From Limnanthes douglasii subsp. nivea (taxonomy: Eukaryota > Streptophyta > Magnoliopsida > Brassicales > Limnanthaceae), in the NCBI GenBank assembly GCA_036936605.1, contig JAUPFV010000001.1, positions 344,049,081 through 344,113,080 on the forward strand: a DNA stretch of 64,000 bases, in the 5' to 3' direction. Positions 34,338 to 46,969 of this stretch are shown piece after piece; the first letter of the stretch is position 1, and each line of letters starts with the position of its first letter. A model generated the notes under the pieces. That model did not search any database and was not told the DNA's origin. It was given only the letters and a program-made list of their open reading frames with translations. The position numbers and the translations under genes are program-made.

Positions 34338-37300
34338 CTAACCTGGGTCTATATACCCCACACCAATCCTTTCAAGCACAATAATCGCACGTAGCTGGTC
34401 AGGAATGTCTTGAAATGAGAATGAATGACTCGCTTTCTTCTCTAGAGTCCACTTCGATATGTAATCAGCCACAACATTTTCCATTCTTGAAATGTGGCTG
34501 ATTTTCATGTATGGGCGAATTAGGGTTCGACAAATCTTTTCTTTGTCAGTGTTTGTCATGTTCACGTTGGCATTGAGTCTACTGACCAGAGTCCAACAGT
34601 CAGACTCAATGTCAACACAGCTCCACCCTCTTTTGTTGCAAAAGAGGAGCGCCTCCAGTAGTGCTCTCCTTTCAGCTTGAAGAGGGCTAAGCTTTCCGAA
34701 CAGAAATCCAGCTCCTTCAACACAGTTCCCTTGTTCGTCACGTACAATTAATCCACCAGCAGCTTCTCCAGTGTAACAGCAAGCAGCATCAGTGTTGATC
34801 TTCATTCTGCCCAGAGTAGGAGCCTTCCACATCCGGTAAGTCGTCTTTCTCTGACTTATAGACATAGCTCCTATAGTGACTCCTGCATCAATTGCATTTC
34901 TCCAGTGCTTAGTTTTTAACTTCATATCCACAGCCAAAATCAATCTGTTAATTCTGCATATTGCATTGTAAAAGTTATCTGTAGGTTTACTAAACTTACA
35001 GTGATTCCTATTAAACCATATTGTCCATAAAATCAATTGTGGAACAATATGATTAACATGGAATTTGCTGCAAGTTGAATTAAACCATATAAGTAGCATA
35101 TGCCTAATCGTCATAAATCGTCTCACTGGGACATTAAACAATACCCCATAGTAATTCCATATTTGCCAGGCATAACTGCAACTGATGAAGAGGTGTGTTG
35201 TATCTTCACAGTTGCAGCAGAACTGGCATTTAGACACAATTACTAAATGTTTCTTTATTAGTTCACTGTCTGTTGATACAAAATTCTTACCAAGTTAAGA
35301 ATGAGAATTTTGCTGGTATAAAACTATGCCAGATTTTTTTGAAAATTAAAGAACAATTGTTTTTAACTCTTATGTTTTCCCAAGTGATTTTTGTGCAAAA
35401 CTTTTTATTTTTAGAAATACTCCACTCTATACAATCATCCTGCTCATGATTGAGTTTAATACCACATATTTGTTGGTATCTTTCATGAGACAGAAATGAT
35501 TCAAGAGTTGGGTCCCAACTATTCTGTCTCCAAAATGTTTTAACCTTAGCTGGAAGATACCATGAATTTTGATCATTAACAATAGGACCAGACTTTATCC
35601 ATGAATCCCTCCAGAAATCCACATCACCTCTACCTACTTTCCATTGAATTAACTGGTCAGCCTTCTCTCTAACAGAGCATAGACCTTTCCATACAATAGA
35701 ATCATTTATACCACACTTAGCATAGAGTGGATGTTTATCTTTACAGTAAGTATTAGTAATTAAGTCAGACCATAGTGAGTCTCCTTTCCTAAACAAATAC
35801 CAAAGTTTGTAAGCAAATGTGAGTTGAATATCAGACAGAAGTTTGATATTCAACCCACCTTCCTTAAAGGGCTTGCATAGGTTTCCCCACCCAGTCCAAT
35901 GTATTGCTTTTTCATTAACTTTGGGTCTCCAAAGGAACTTGTTAAAACAAAGTTCTATTTTATTCAGTATTGTCTTTGGTATAATGCAGTTTTGCATCCA
36001 AAAAAATACAATGGGATAAAGAACATGTCTAATGAGTGATAGCCTGCCACTATAAGACAAGTTCTTTAAGTCCCATTCACTAATCTTGTTATAGATTTTT
36101 CTTAAAAGAGCAATGTAATTCTTCCCTGTGTTGTTTGAGGCTATTGTAATGCCCAAGTAACTGAAAGGTGCATTTTCAGTCCTGAATCCCCAAGATGCAT
36201 TAATTCTGGCTGAGTTTGCATTTGAGCATCTAGAAGATGTTATAACCTTTGTCTTCTCACTATTGATCAGTTGCCCTGACTCTGCTTGATATTGGTTTAA
36301 CAGGTTACTTAAGCACTTGATGGAGGATGGATCACTATTCGAGAAAATAATAACGTCGTCTGCAAAAGCCAAACATGGTAAGACACTTCCAGACTTAACA
36401 TAGAACTGTATTTTGTTATTCTGCACATATAGATTCTCTAGCCCCCTTAATAGGGCTTCCTCTGCCAGGATAAACAGACAAGGAGATAATGGATCTCCTT
36501 GTCTTAATCCTGTTTTCTGTGGAAAATATCCATTACAAGCCCCATTTAGTAAAACAGATATCATCACATTTGAAATGAGACTATATATTAGTGAAACAAT
36601 ACCCTCAGAGAACCCAAAACATTTTAATATCTTAATAACAAATGCATGAGATAGCCTGTCAAAGGCCTTAGACATGTCTAGTTGTAGGATAATGTTGCCT
36701 TTAGAAGGCTTCCTCCTTATGTTATGCAACATTTCTTTTATAATCAAGATATTATCATGTATCAATCTATCTTTCACAAATGCACTCTGCCCTCTAGATA
36801 TAATTCTAGGCAGAATAAGGGATATTCTCCTATTAATGAGGGCAGAAAACAATCTGTTCAATATTGTGCACATACTCAATGGTCTGTAGTTATTCCAAGT
36901 TATTGGGTTTGCCATTTTAGGGACTAGCACAATCCCTGTGGCAAACACACCTTTAGGAATAGCTTTACCATTAAGAAAAGCATTTAGAGAGTTACATAGG
37001 TCAAGACTAATTATATTCCAGCAAAGTTTAAGGAAGAAAACATTAAACCCATCTGTGCCTGGGGCACTATCTTTCTTCATGCTCCATATAACTGCTTTGA
37101 CTTCCTCAACACATGTAGGCTTAGAAATTTCTATATTGTCACTGTCCAAAACAAGCTTAGGAATGTTTTTTAGTATAGACTCATTATCATTAATATTGTT
37201 CAAAATATCAGGTTCATTTGAAAGGATCTTTTTGAAGTGCTCAACTGCAGAGACAGCTATCTCACTTTGATCAGTAAGCCAAACCTCTTTATCTTTTATT

Positions 37301-38403
37301 CCAGCAATAATATTTTTCATTCTTTTCTTAGCAACAAAGCTGTGATACAGTTTTGTGTTTCCATCACTGTCACTTAGCCATGAGTTAAAACATTTTTGCT
37401 TCCAATAGCATTCCTCATCTTTTAAGGAAAGTATGAGAATGCTATTGGCTTTTGACAGTTTAGATTTAGACTCATTGTCATTAATATGCTGGTGTATCAA
37501 CTCACAGTTTTCAACTTCCAAAATAGCTTCTTTTACTTTATTAAATATGTTACCAAAAACTGTAAAGTTCCAATGTTTTAAGTGCTTTTTCAATCTTTTG
37601 AGCTTATACCAAAATATCATGTTATCCTCTCCAATGCAATGTTTTGACCAGTCCTGACTTACACAATTCATAAAGTCAGGATGGTTTGCCCAAGCATTGA
37701 GAAACTTAAAAGATCCTTTCTTAGTATTAGATGCATTGTGTTTGTTGACTGTAATTAAAAGAGGAGCATGGTCAGAACAAGTTCTGACCATGTGGCAAAC
37801 CTGTATGCTTAAGTTAGTAAGCATTTGCTGGTTAATAAGCACCCAATCTAGCCTTTTCCAGACTTTTCTATTACTCCAAGTATAACGAGTTCCACTGTGT
37901 GCAGGTACATCCAGATTACAATTCCTTATGAAGCTGTTAAAATCCTCAGCACTGGTTCCATCGTAAGTCACACAATTTAGCTGATCATCAGGGCATCTTG
38001 TTGAGTTGAAATCACCTGCTAGTATCCAAGGTATATCACAGGTAACACTACTAATCTGTCTCCACAACATTGTTCTCTGTGCTCGCATGTTTTTTGCATA
38101 AACTGAAGTAAAACAGCATTTGAATGTAACATAATTGATCTCAGCATGCAAATACTGCTCTTGATCATCAATAATTGAAACCCCAACATCATTGGACCAA
38201 AAAAGCCAAATTTTATTAGTTGCATTAGACACCCAATTCTCAAAACCAATTCTCTTAGCCACTAACTCCATCTTATCCAACCTAGCCATTGGTTCTTGGA
38301 TAGTAACTAGTTTGACATTCTCACTGTTAATAATGAACTTAAGCCTAGCTAATGTAGGGTTATTGTGAACTCCCCTTGCATTCCAGCTAACAAACTTAAT
38401 CAT
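34338..38403 (-). pseudogene. LINE-2 ORF2: endonuclease, RT, RNase H with one break
   Basis: Starts at MIKFVSWNARGVHN (38403). An upstream in-frame Met at 38415 is possible. Endonuclease motifs are TIQEP, LAGDFNS and CSDHAPLL. RT spans about residues 480-760, with LDMSKAFDRLSHAF, TGLRQGDPLSPCL and LAFADDVIIF intact. The frame stops at 35287-35289. Comparison with LINE-1 (WKLVKNYMSTDS) suggests loss of about 8 bases between two CTTGG copies. The downstream frame (34338-35298) keeps CQFCCNCEDTTHLFISC and RNase H (INTDAACCYTGEA, QAERRAL, ESDCW, VVADYIS). Endonuclease and RT would still be made from the first frame, but without the zinc-binding and RNase H parts. Confidence 0.9.
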
Positions 38404-39646
38404 TATCAGATGCATATTTTTTAGTATCCATTTCTCTCTTTCTAAGAGAGTTTATAGACAGTCTTCTGGAATTGCTATTTCTATTTGCAGACTTAATCTT
38501 CCTTGCAATAATGGTTTCAAATTCTTTTTCAGGATCATTAGAACTTGCTTTTGGAGAGGGATTGTAACTACCAGCACTACCTCTTACAGGAGAAGCCTGC
38601 TCCATGTTCCTGTCCATTAAGTTCTCCTCCTCCTCAAGGTTTTGCAGAGCACTGATGATGTCAGGGTCATTATTCGAAGCTGTTCTCTCCTTTGTAGGAC
38701 TCCCCACACTAGTTGATGGATAGGACATAGATTGCCTGTCTTTTTTTGTTACAATCGACTTTAGTTTTCTCCTATACACATGAGTAAAGGATTGAACCTT
38801 TGTAGGCAGAGTATCAATCTTGTTTGTTTCTTGTAAACTCTGTATAGTTTCTTGTTGAACATGCTTTTGAGCAATAATATTATCATTTTCTTTATGCTTC
38901 TTGGCTTCCATACCCATTTGCTTTTTACATTCATCAGAATTGTGTCCAATATGGTGGCAAACACTACAATAACCTGGAACATTTTTGTAACTTACCACTA
39001 TAGAGTACTCATTTCCATCCCCAAATTCCACGCACAACATTCTTTTAAGCGATCGAGATACATCGACTTCAATCAATGCAAAACATGCATTCCATTTTGC
39101 CCTGTTTATATCAGGAACAACCACATGATGCACATTTCCAATAGTTGATGCTAGTTCTTGAACAACAGAGGTATCATACATAAACTCAGGCAACATTTCA
39201 AATCTGACCCAGATGAGTGCCACTGGACATTCAAAGTTCTTACTACTCTGCGGACACCACTTGATCACTCTCATCATTTTGCCTTCTACTTTCCAAAACT
39301 TACTAACCCACAGACGCCCTGCATCCTCCAGCATTGAGAACTCGACAAGTATTTGTCTAGAATCGATTGTAACATAGGTAAACGCACCTTTGAACTTGAA
39401 AGAATCAAGAAACAGTTGGAATGCCTGCCTCTTTGGAATTCCGTCGTTGAATTTGGCTATTAGCGTCGTTCTTGATTTAAAACATAGGTCAGCCTTCACC
39501 TGACTATCAAACTTAATCTTGATGTTATCCTCACCTGTGATTACACCCACTGGTTTAAACACTGAAGCCTCCACCTTCTTCCTTACTACATCCGAATAAG
39601 ACCTGATAGCTGAAGCCACCTCTTTCGACTTGATGCTCTCATTCAT
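38396..39646 (-). CDS. LINE-2 ORF1 (DUF4283 and CCHC zinc knuckle), intact
   Basis: 416 residues starting MNESIKSKEVASAIRSYSDV. The N-terminal two thirds is the DUF4283-type RNA-binding region (FNDGIPKRQAFQLFLDSFKF, DSRQILVEFSMLEDAGRLW). The zinc knuckle CSVCHHIGHNSDEC follows, then a Lys-, Ser- and Glu-rich tail. It is the probable RNA chaperone-like partner of ORF2. The stop overlaps the ORF2 start by 8 nucleotides (atgattaa at 38403-38396), suggesting coupled translation or re-initiation. Codons are uninterrupted. Confidence 0.9.
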   Translation of the reverse strand: MNESIKSKEVASAIRSYSDVVRKKVEASVFKPVGVITGEDNIKIKFDSQVKADLCFKSRTTLIAKFNDGIPKRQAFQLFLDSFKFKGAFTYVTIDSRQILVEFSMLEDAGRLWVSKFWKVEGKMMRVIKWCPQSSKNFECPVALIWVRFEMLPEFMYDTSVVQELASTIGNVHHVVVPDINRAKWNACFALIEVDVSRSLKRMLCVEFGDGNEYSIVVSYKNVPGYCSVCHHIGHNSDECKKQMGMEAKKHKENDNIIAQKHVQQETIQSLQETNKIDTLPTKVQSFTHVYRRKLKSIVTKKDRQSMSYPSTSVGSPTKERTASNNDPDIISALQNLEEEENLMDRNMEQASPVRGSAGSYNPSPKASSNDPEKEFETIIARKIKSANRNSNSRRLSINSLRKREMDTKKYASDND

Positions 39647-39890
39647 ATTGTTTTTTAACGGTGGAAACTCAGCATCATTCAGCCTCTCCGTGATCCACCA
39701 CCACCAACCTTCAACAGGCTGTGCCTGCGAAAGGCAAACGAAGTCGCAGACCCTCCACTACTTTCAATAGTTAGGCCCTATGCCAGTGCCTCAATACAAT
39801 TCCTTAGGGTTCAAGTTTCTTAGAGTTTAAGAAATCTTTAGTTTCTTGGAGTTTCTTGGGAGAGAAGTTTCTTCGACAACAACACTAATA

Positions 39891-40389
39891 TAAAACTTAA
39901 AACTTAACATGCATTTTACTCGAAATTAATTATGGTATGGACTATTCATCATATATACCCACTGTTACCAACCAAATCAACATCCAATATGTAGCTTTCA
40001 CTAAATTAAATTTCAACATGTAACATTGGCAGAAGATAAGATCTGTGAAAAAACGAAAGAAAAAAACTACAAAACCACACTACAAATTAGACACGAAAAT
40101 ATAGACATGCAACAAAAATAGAGTCAAAAGATGCAAAAACACCGAGAATTGCACCATAAACATATTTGAACGAGGGAGAAAAAAAAAAAGCAACCTTAAC
40201 AAAAACGAATCTAAAAATGTAACCTATTGTATGATTCAATCATAACAAGCACGAATCTAAAAGAATGCACAACCCACCTATTCTTATGCATTTGGAGAAC
40301 ATAATATATTTAAGAGTTCCCATTAACCTCATTTCCTTTCACATAAAATTCTTTTTTCTAAATTCCTTTTTGTACCATCGCTACATTAC
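39891..40389 (-). other. 3' flank of the potassium transporter
   Basis: Lies between the transporter stop codon and the 5' end of LINE-2. It is AT-rich and should hold the transporter's 3' untranslated region and cleavage site. I could not fix a poly(A) signal. No other gene is seen. Confidence 0.5.
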
Positions 40390-43300
40390 CTACACATAGA
40401 AAATCTGTCCAACGTTCAACAGAGTCTCATGAGGAACATTGAAAATGACACTATTCTCCCTACAAATCTTCCTAAGAAAAGCATATATATAATTTATTGC
40501 TATCCTTTTCAAAATCCAAGAACCCCTTCCGGCTTTCACCACTGTGTTCCCCATTATATGCACCACCCCAGCATCCCTACACCTATTCATGAACTCCAGC
40601 TCGTCGCTCTCCGTCTGAATGCTCAGCTGACTCGATGTCAGGTTGTTGTTGTTGTTGTTAGTCAACTGGCCTGGAGACTTCAAAGGTACAATCGAGTCCA
40701 TAGTTGAAAACGATGTGTCGATCGTCGACGACGACGACATGTTTCCCATGTTATTATTATTCATTAATAAATCTCTCGACTGAGTGTGCTGCACGCTTAC
40801 GCTATACTCTTCCGAGTCCGAACACCCTTCCATCATCGACTCGAGCCGGACAAACAAGAAAAGACTATCGAATAGCTTTTTCTCAAAATCGTCGTCTTTC
40901 TTGTGAAGATCTCTATACCCGTACCTGGCTACGCAACGGAATATGTGGAAGTTTTTGGGTCCGATTCTTTTCACGAGAAACCTCTCTTCTTCTGGAACTG
41001 TGTAGACAGGGAGGTATTTCACGCAGACAAACACCACAATGGAATGTATCGCGGGTAGATTTGTTATGAAGTGAGAGAAAATATGAGGAACGCCGCTAGG
41101 GAGCTCGGTGTACACGAGTCCGATCCCGGGAACACGGACTAGTCCTAAACTCGGGCCGAGGCTGAGAATCCAAGCCATTGAAACTTTACTGTGCATCTCA
41201 AACTCGTATCGTTTCACTGTGCCATAATGCCATGTGTACATTATTAGAAGGAAAACTCCGGCAATCACGAGTGGAACCCAACCACCTTGGTCAATCTTGA
41301 AGAGAACAGCAGAGAAGTAGGAACATTCCACGATCAGGGATAAAACAGTAAAGAGCGTTACAAGAACCCAGTGAGAGCGCCACACCAGTATCATGATCAG
41401 GGTCATTAGAAATGTGGTCACTATCATTACAATCACAACTGCTGTTCCTGTTGTAACAAATTTACGCAAAAAACTTCACCTCAAGTAATAAACTTTACAG
41501 CAAAACTTTGTACAGGTTATTAGTTATTAACATCACATATTTTAAGGCATCATTTTATTTTTTTGTCGAATTGAAGACAAACCATTACGTAATAGCATTT
41601 GAATGTCAAAGAAGAGTTTTTAATGATAATATTAAGTATTAGAGCAAACATATCATAACTCTGAGCATAGATTGTTTAAAAATACTAATCGAAGTCAGCG
41701 GGTGCACTCACCATAGGCATTTCCGATTTGACTTTTATTCTTGAATCCGGCCGTGACAGCAATGCAAAGAATCATAAGGATCCAATTAATATCAGGAACA
41801 TATATTTGACCAAGGAATTTCTTCGATGTATGTATGACTTTGACTCTCGGGAAACAGCCAAGGGCAAGCGCTTGCTTAACTATGGAAAAGGTCGCTGATA
41901 TGGTAGCTTGACTGGCAACTATGGCAGCTGCAGTCGCAACAACAAACACTGGCCAATATATAGAATCTGCATAAAAAGAATTACGCATTCATAAGATAAC
42001 AAGCCCCTAAAATTCAATTTACCTATATAAAGAGACCGTTTTAAAAAACATTCAGCAAATCTTACTCAAACTTCAGAACTAAAGCACTTTCAATTAGCAT
42101 TCTCTTGACCAAGAATATAAAAATGGTCTGTATATAGTAGCGAGATAAGAAAACATAACAGTTAGAGAAAATCAGACACCGACTTTGTAACATTTTATGC
42201 AGAAATGGCATGCCACCACAATCCTAATGATCGCAGATAAGTTACAAAGCGAACCTGGAATAGATCGATAAAATGCATCAACCACGTGTTCCTTGTTCTT
42301 CATAAGGTAGGCTGCCTGTCCACTGTACGCTAGAAGAAGACAAGGAAACACAAGTAATGTAAAGGCCATCTGTACAGCTGAAACAGGAAAATGTGCTAAG
42401 TCCGCGAAAAGTGCCTCGGTTCCTGTAGATAATTAAAATACAAATACTCAAACTCGGAAACGATAATCAAACGGCAAAAGAATAAGAATTGTTTTCACTA
42501 ATAATGTCACCTGTTATACTAAGCATAATTCCTCCAAGCGAAGTCCATCTACCGCCCCTTTCGAAGTACCGATATATGTAGACAGGAGAAAACGCTTTCA
42601 ACACACTGCTATCATATTTCCATATATTATATAATCCAATTCCTCCGATTAATAGAAACCACAACAGAACAATCGGCGCAAAAAGCCAGCCAACCTTGTC
42701 AGTGCCATAGTGCTGCATGCTAAACAACCCCACTAATATCACTACAGCAACAAGCACAACAACACCTGCGCCATACAATATAAAATCAATAATATAACGC
42801 CAAAGATATAATTAAGTAGAAGCATAATAAACATGGTAACCCCACAAAAACAAAGTTTGTTTAAGAGGTACAGACATACCATTGCTCAATTGGGGATGAT
42901 TGACTTTAATCCCACCAGCAGCTGAAAGAACTGTTAAAATTTGAATTTTTTAGCAAATGTGAAAATAATTACATTCTAAAAAAAACTCGTGTCAATTGAC
43001 TATCCAACATAATGTGTCATGCTCACAACATAGGGGAGAAAAAGGATATAACTACTTGAGGGATACTTTGTAAAAAGATTTTAAGTAAAAATTGTCCTCC
43101 TATAAAATGAATGCCATATTCTTTTTGTAATTGCTATGTATCAAGCAGTCTACTATTACATAAAAGATGGCATATTTGCACAAAAGGCATACCCGAAATG
43201 GCTGGAGTTAGGATCCCGTCACCAATCATGGTACAAGTACCTACAAGGACAAGAATAAGAAGTATATTCTTTCTAGCTGCTCGTCTCTCCAACCATCTCT

Positions 43301-44393
43301 TTGTTTTTGCAGCGAACGATTGTTCATGAAAAGTAGAACGGCTATATGTAGTCAGCTCCTCATCCGTGCGATGTTGGTTCGGGATGGTTTTGACTTTTGC
43401 GTGTCTACATAGTAAGGAATACAAAGCGAATGTTCCACCTGTTTCGCAAAAAGCAATATGTTCCCTTTCAACGGCAGTGCAACGCATACCCTTCTGGATA
43501 TATAAACTTTATATACATATGCTAAATGATTCGCTACTCCATTCAGTTCAATAGTTAACAATTGTACTAAAAAATTTTGAACTCGGGGATTAGTTCGACA
43601 GACAAGTCTCGTATCGCTAGTTTTGTTTTCTTAGTATTATCTGATCATCCACCCAGTCACCTACAACCATAACTTGCGTCAACAATTTCTCAAAAACTGT
43701 TTCAAGAAGTGGTCAAGATCCAACAGAACCACTTTCTGTTCTTTTGATTAAAAGAAGGATTGTGCAATCAACGCAAACAAGTCTCACGGTTTCCATATAG
43801 TATTAATGCAAATTGAAATTTTATACAACTCACCTTGACCGTTGTCCGTAGCTTTGCAAACAACAAAGACGTACTTGAGGAGCGGGATAAGAGTAAGGGA
43901 ATATATGATTAAAGAAAGAGCTCCAACGATATCCTCCGGATCGTTGATTCCATGCGGAAATGTATTGTAGAAAACATACAACGGAGAAGTGCCCAAATCA
44001 CCGTAAACCACCCCGAGGCTTTGGAACGCAAGCCTTAGAAGCAGTAGAGTTGAGAATTTCTACACAAAACAACATATTTATTAGGAAAGAAAGTAAAGCC
44101 AGAAGCAAAAAATGGGTATTAAACATCAGCAATTGATCAGCACAGCCATAACCAACCTAAGCATATCATAAACATCATACAATCAGACGATTTTGCTCAA
44201 ATGAACTTGAACATATCTGAAGAGAGACGTAGAAAATAAATTAGTATACCTTTTCTCTATACATAGTTTTAAGCTTCCCAGCCTCTTCATCCATAGGCTG
44301 GTCCAGTTTCTGGTCCAAAACCCACATGCTACCTTTGTTGCTTTCACTGTCTTCATCAATCTCACTTTTTGACGGATCTACTCTAGACGCCAT
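40390..44393 (-). CDS. KUP10/KUP11-like: KUP/HAK/KT potassium transporter, eight coding exons, 800 aa
   Basis: Multi-pass membrane carrier for high-affinity K+ uptake (K+/H+ symport type in the family). Coding exons: 44393-44250, 44059-43834, 43438-43193, 42930-42880, 42765-42511, 42422-42255, 41966-41712 and 41447-40390. All introns are GT-AG; lengths 144, 226, 246, 51, 255, 168, 255 and 1058 sum to 2403, giving 800 residues plus stop with no internal break. Family marks include [13 protein letters not shown] (residues 64-76, first membrane segment), [17 protein letters not shown]-like [27 protein letters not shown] and [21 protein letters not shown] in the C-terminal cytosolic region. Asn runs at about 678-681 and 712-717 interrupt the tail. 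The paralogue call rests on N-terminal [16 protein letters not shown] and is from memory. This is the only clearly functional host gene here. Confidence 0.96.
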
Positions 44394-44519
44394 TTCCAAA
44401 TCTCAGTCCAATCCTTTTAACTTCTCACCAAAATCTAATCTATCTCTAAAACCCAGATACTCATATCATATCATATCATATCCCAACTAACTCCAAGTCC
44501 CAATTCCTACCCTTCAAAC

Positions 44520-44993
44520 CTGGAGAGATCATGTTAAAAAAACCTATCATTTACTCAGTTCAAGTAAATCATAAGAGGTTTTAACTACTGATTAGAACAT
44601 AGATTTTAAATCCCTCAAAGCAAATCATGTACCAGGACTAAATAAAATGCCAACTTACATAACAAAAGAAAAGACAGAGACCGGAAACAGTAAATGTCAT
44701 TTCGTAACAGTGTTTTAGCTAATCCAAGTAAATAAAATTGACACCTACCAACATCTGAAAATGAATTAAATCAGATTTCAAAACTGACTAAAAACCAAAG
44801 CTTTTAGAATTTGAATTGACTACACCAACCAGCTAGAGTCCACCATTAGAGCAAACAAGACTGAACCGATTTCAGACAAACTAAAAAAAAAAAAACAAGC
44901 TGGGTTCGGATAAAATCTAAAACCCATTTCATTTATTTTTTTTATTTATATAACTCGGAGTATTTTAAGAATGGGGTCGGTTTGGTTTCGTAC
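44520..44993 (-). other. Probable 5'UTR intron of the potassium transporter
   Basis: A donor (CTGTG|GTACG, 44994/44993) and an acceptor (T-run followed by gatctctccag|GTTTG, 44520/44519) bracket 474 bp upstream of the ATG. The second leader exon (44519-44394) carries a short ATATG repeat. The leader has an upstream ATG at 45024. An alternative is an unspliced leader. Confidence 0.55.
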
Positions 44994-45286
44994 CACAGAT
45001 CAAGAACAAGAAAACCCAGTACATGTCTTTGGAACCGACGAACAGGAACCGAGAGGAACTTGAAACCCGAGTCCGTTTTTGTTGGAAAAAGACGAAGTGG
45101 AATCTGGCAATGGGAAAGAGAGAAAGAGAGTATGTCTCACGTTGTCAGGCTCTGCTCTACGTTTGGCACTGAGGAACACAAGAAATGGTCATTTTCTGCT
45201 AAACTCTTCAACTAAACGACAAAGGCTAGAGAGAGATAAAGAAAGAGAGGGAAGAGAAGAAGCACTTTTGGTTCTCTCATGAATTC

Positions 45287-45295
45287 ATTTTATAG
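45287..45295 (-). promoter_or_regulatory. TATA box of the potassium transporter
   Basis: CTATAAAAT on the minus strand. About 30 bases downstream begins a pyrimidine-rich leader (CTTCTTCTCTTCCCTCTC type), typical of plant core promoters, so transcription probably starts near 45260. This fits the spacing to the leader exon. Confidence 0.7.
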
Positions 45296-45299
45296 AAAA

Positions 45300-46665
45300 G
45301 GAAGAAAAATATTTATCTTTTGGTTTATCTGGGATCTACTAATTAAGCATTTATCACTAAAGTAGGTGTATCGTATAGTAATAAAATATTTGTTTATAAT
45401 TTTTAACCCAAAATTGTATATAAAGCCTTGTAATATGAAAATAATGTTATAACATGGGTAAATTTTATATTTCTTATTCAGGTCTTTTTTTAATTTTGAT
45501 TATTATTTTTATAAAAACTTAGGATAATATACAAATAACTATTTCATATCAAATTATTTATAATAACCATAAAAAGTTTGATAAAATAATGATAATTACA
45601 AATTACTATATTTTGTAAATATTATATTTCTAAATAAAATCTGAAAATATTATTAGTTTTGTCATTTTTGAGTTGCAAAATAAATTTAGAAAAACAAATG
45701 TGTTCCAGTTACGAATTATGTGTAATCTGAGTATGTTCTAATTATAAAATTGTGTAAATGTTACATAAATTAAGAAATGCGAATATATGACTTTGGTCCT
45801 TAAATTAGCGTTATGGTATGAAAAAAACAAAATATAATTTATTTTGTGAAAATAAGTATTGCATACATACGTGTAATTTGGTTATGAAAATAGTTTAAAA
45901 AAACATCGATGAAATAGTCTTAAAATGGTAGTGTTTTCTAAAAAAAAAAATTAAAAATGTAAAATTTTAAAAATTAAAAATAACTAATTAAAATAATATA
46001 TATTTGTGTATTAAAAATATTATTGGAAGCATTTATTATAAAACAATCGAAATAGTTATTTTAATTTAATTTATAATATAATACTCATAGCCATTAAAAC
46101 AACTCTTTTAACCATTAAAAGATAATGTTTTAAATGATTTTTTTTAAAGAGTTCAAATATTTTAAATTTAAAAACAAACAACGTGTTATTTTCGAATTTG
46201 GGAGTTTTGTAAACAAATTTTCAATTTTCGTTCATTAATTAATCCGAATTTTATTATAGAATTAAATAATATCCTAATATGAACCGGATTCTTGAAAAAA
46301 AGAAGGTGCAAAACTTAAAGTTTATCAAAAATATTTATGGTTAAGAAAACATGGTGTATTCTCATTTAAAATTAATCTACCCAACTTTATTAAAAAATCA
46401 AGTCTCGAGTATTATGAGATATATATTAGTAATAAACACTAATTAATACTTACTATTAAACTTATCCTATTTTCACTGCACATAAAAATAAGAAGATTCC
46501 TAACATTTATGTAATTTGTTCTTTTAACACTATTAACATTATTAACACTATTTTCACTGCACATAATAAACACTATTAACATTGATTTTAGTTCTTTATT
46601 TGTAAACCATTTTATTTAATAACTTTTTTTTTTGTAATTTGTTCTTTTAACATTTGTTTAAGTTG
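45300..46665. other. Very AT-rich intergenic sequence
   Basis: Upstream of the transporter. No supportable gene or repeat family is recognised; only A/T runs and short ATTAACACTATT duplications near 46500-46575. Confidence 0.6.
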
Positions 46666-46669
46666 TTAT

Positions 46670-46969
46670 TTACTGATAACTTTTTATATTGTAAAAAGTA
46701 GTGTTTGTTGCTCGTGGATGTAGGATGTCTTCACGATTTGAACCATGTTAAATCTCTTGTTGTGCGATTGTTTAATTTGTTATGTTTTTCTTGTTAACTT
46801 TGTTTTTTAAATAAGGTAAGAGCTGAAGCTCGTATTACCTCATGCGGCCTTTCGGGTAGGTGTTCACCAATTGTTCGTCACTACTTCGGCTGACTGGTTA
46901 AGATTCGACCTTAAGAGTCTTGTTAGGGTTGGATCGAATCTTGTTTGGATATTGATGGTTTCCCTAACA
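46670..46969 (+). repeat. Copia-like LTR, 5'-truncated
   Basis: Aligns with the right 300 bp of the full LTRs (ttgctcgtggatgtagg onward, ...gatggtttccctaaca). Its left part is missing. Confidence 0.75.

Larger units (their letters stand above)
33978..39890 (-). mobile_element. Near-intact L1-type LINE (LINE-2) with RNase H
   Basis: Minus strand. The A tail appears as a ten-T run at 33978-33987, followed (minus orientation, reading back) by a 3' untranslated region of about 350 bp, ORF2, ORF1 and a 5' leader ending about 39890. ORF1 is open throughout and ORF2 has one lesion. A target duplication was not found with confidence; the best candidate pair (gacaatgctaat left, gacaacaacactaat right) is poor. 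It shares domain order and motifs with LINE-1 at 24257 but differs in sequence, so they are different families or subfamilies. It lies downstream of the potassium transporter in the same orientation. Confidence 0.88.

Noticed and set aside
34191..34394. 67-codon plus-strand frame starting MSSLLLQRPP
   Set aside because: It lies antisense to the 3' untranslated region and end of LINE-2 ORF2, and has no domain.
39780..39960. Target-site duplication for LINE-2
   Set aside because: The best candidate pair needs gaps and mismatches over a short length; not distinguishable from chance.
40429..41069. Plus-strand frames opposite the last transporter exon
   Set aside because: They are shadows of the minus-strand coding exon.
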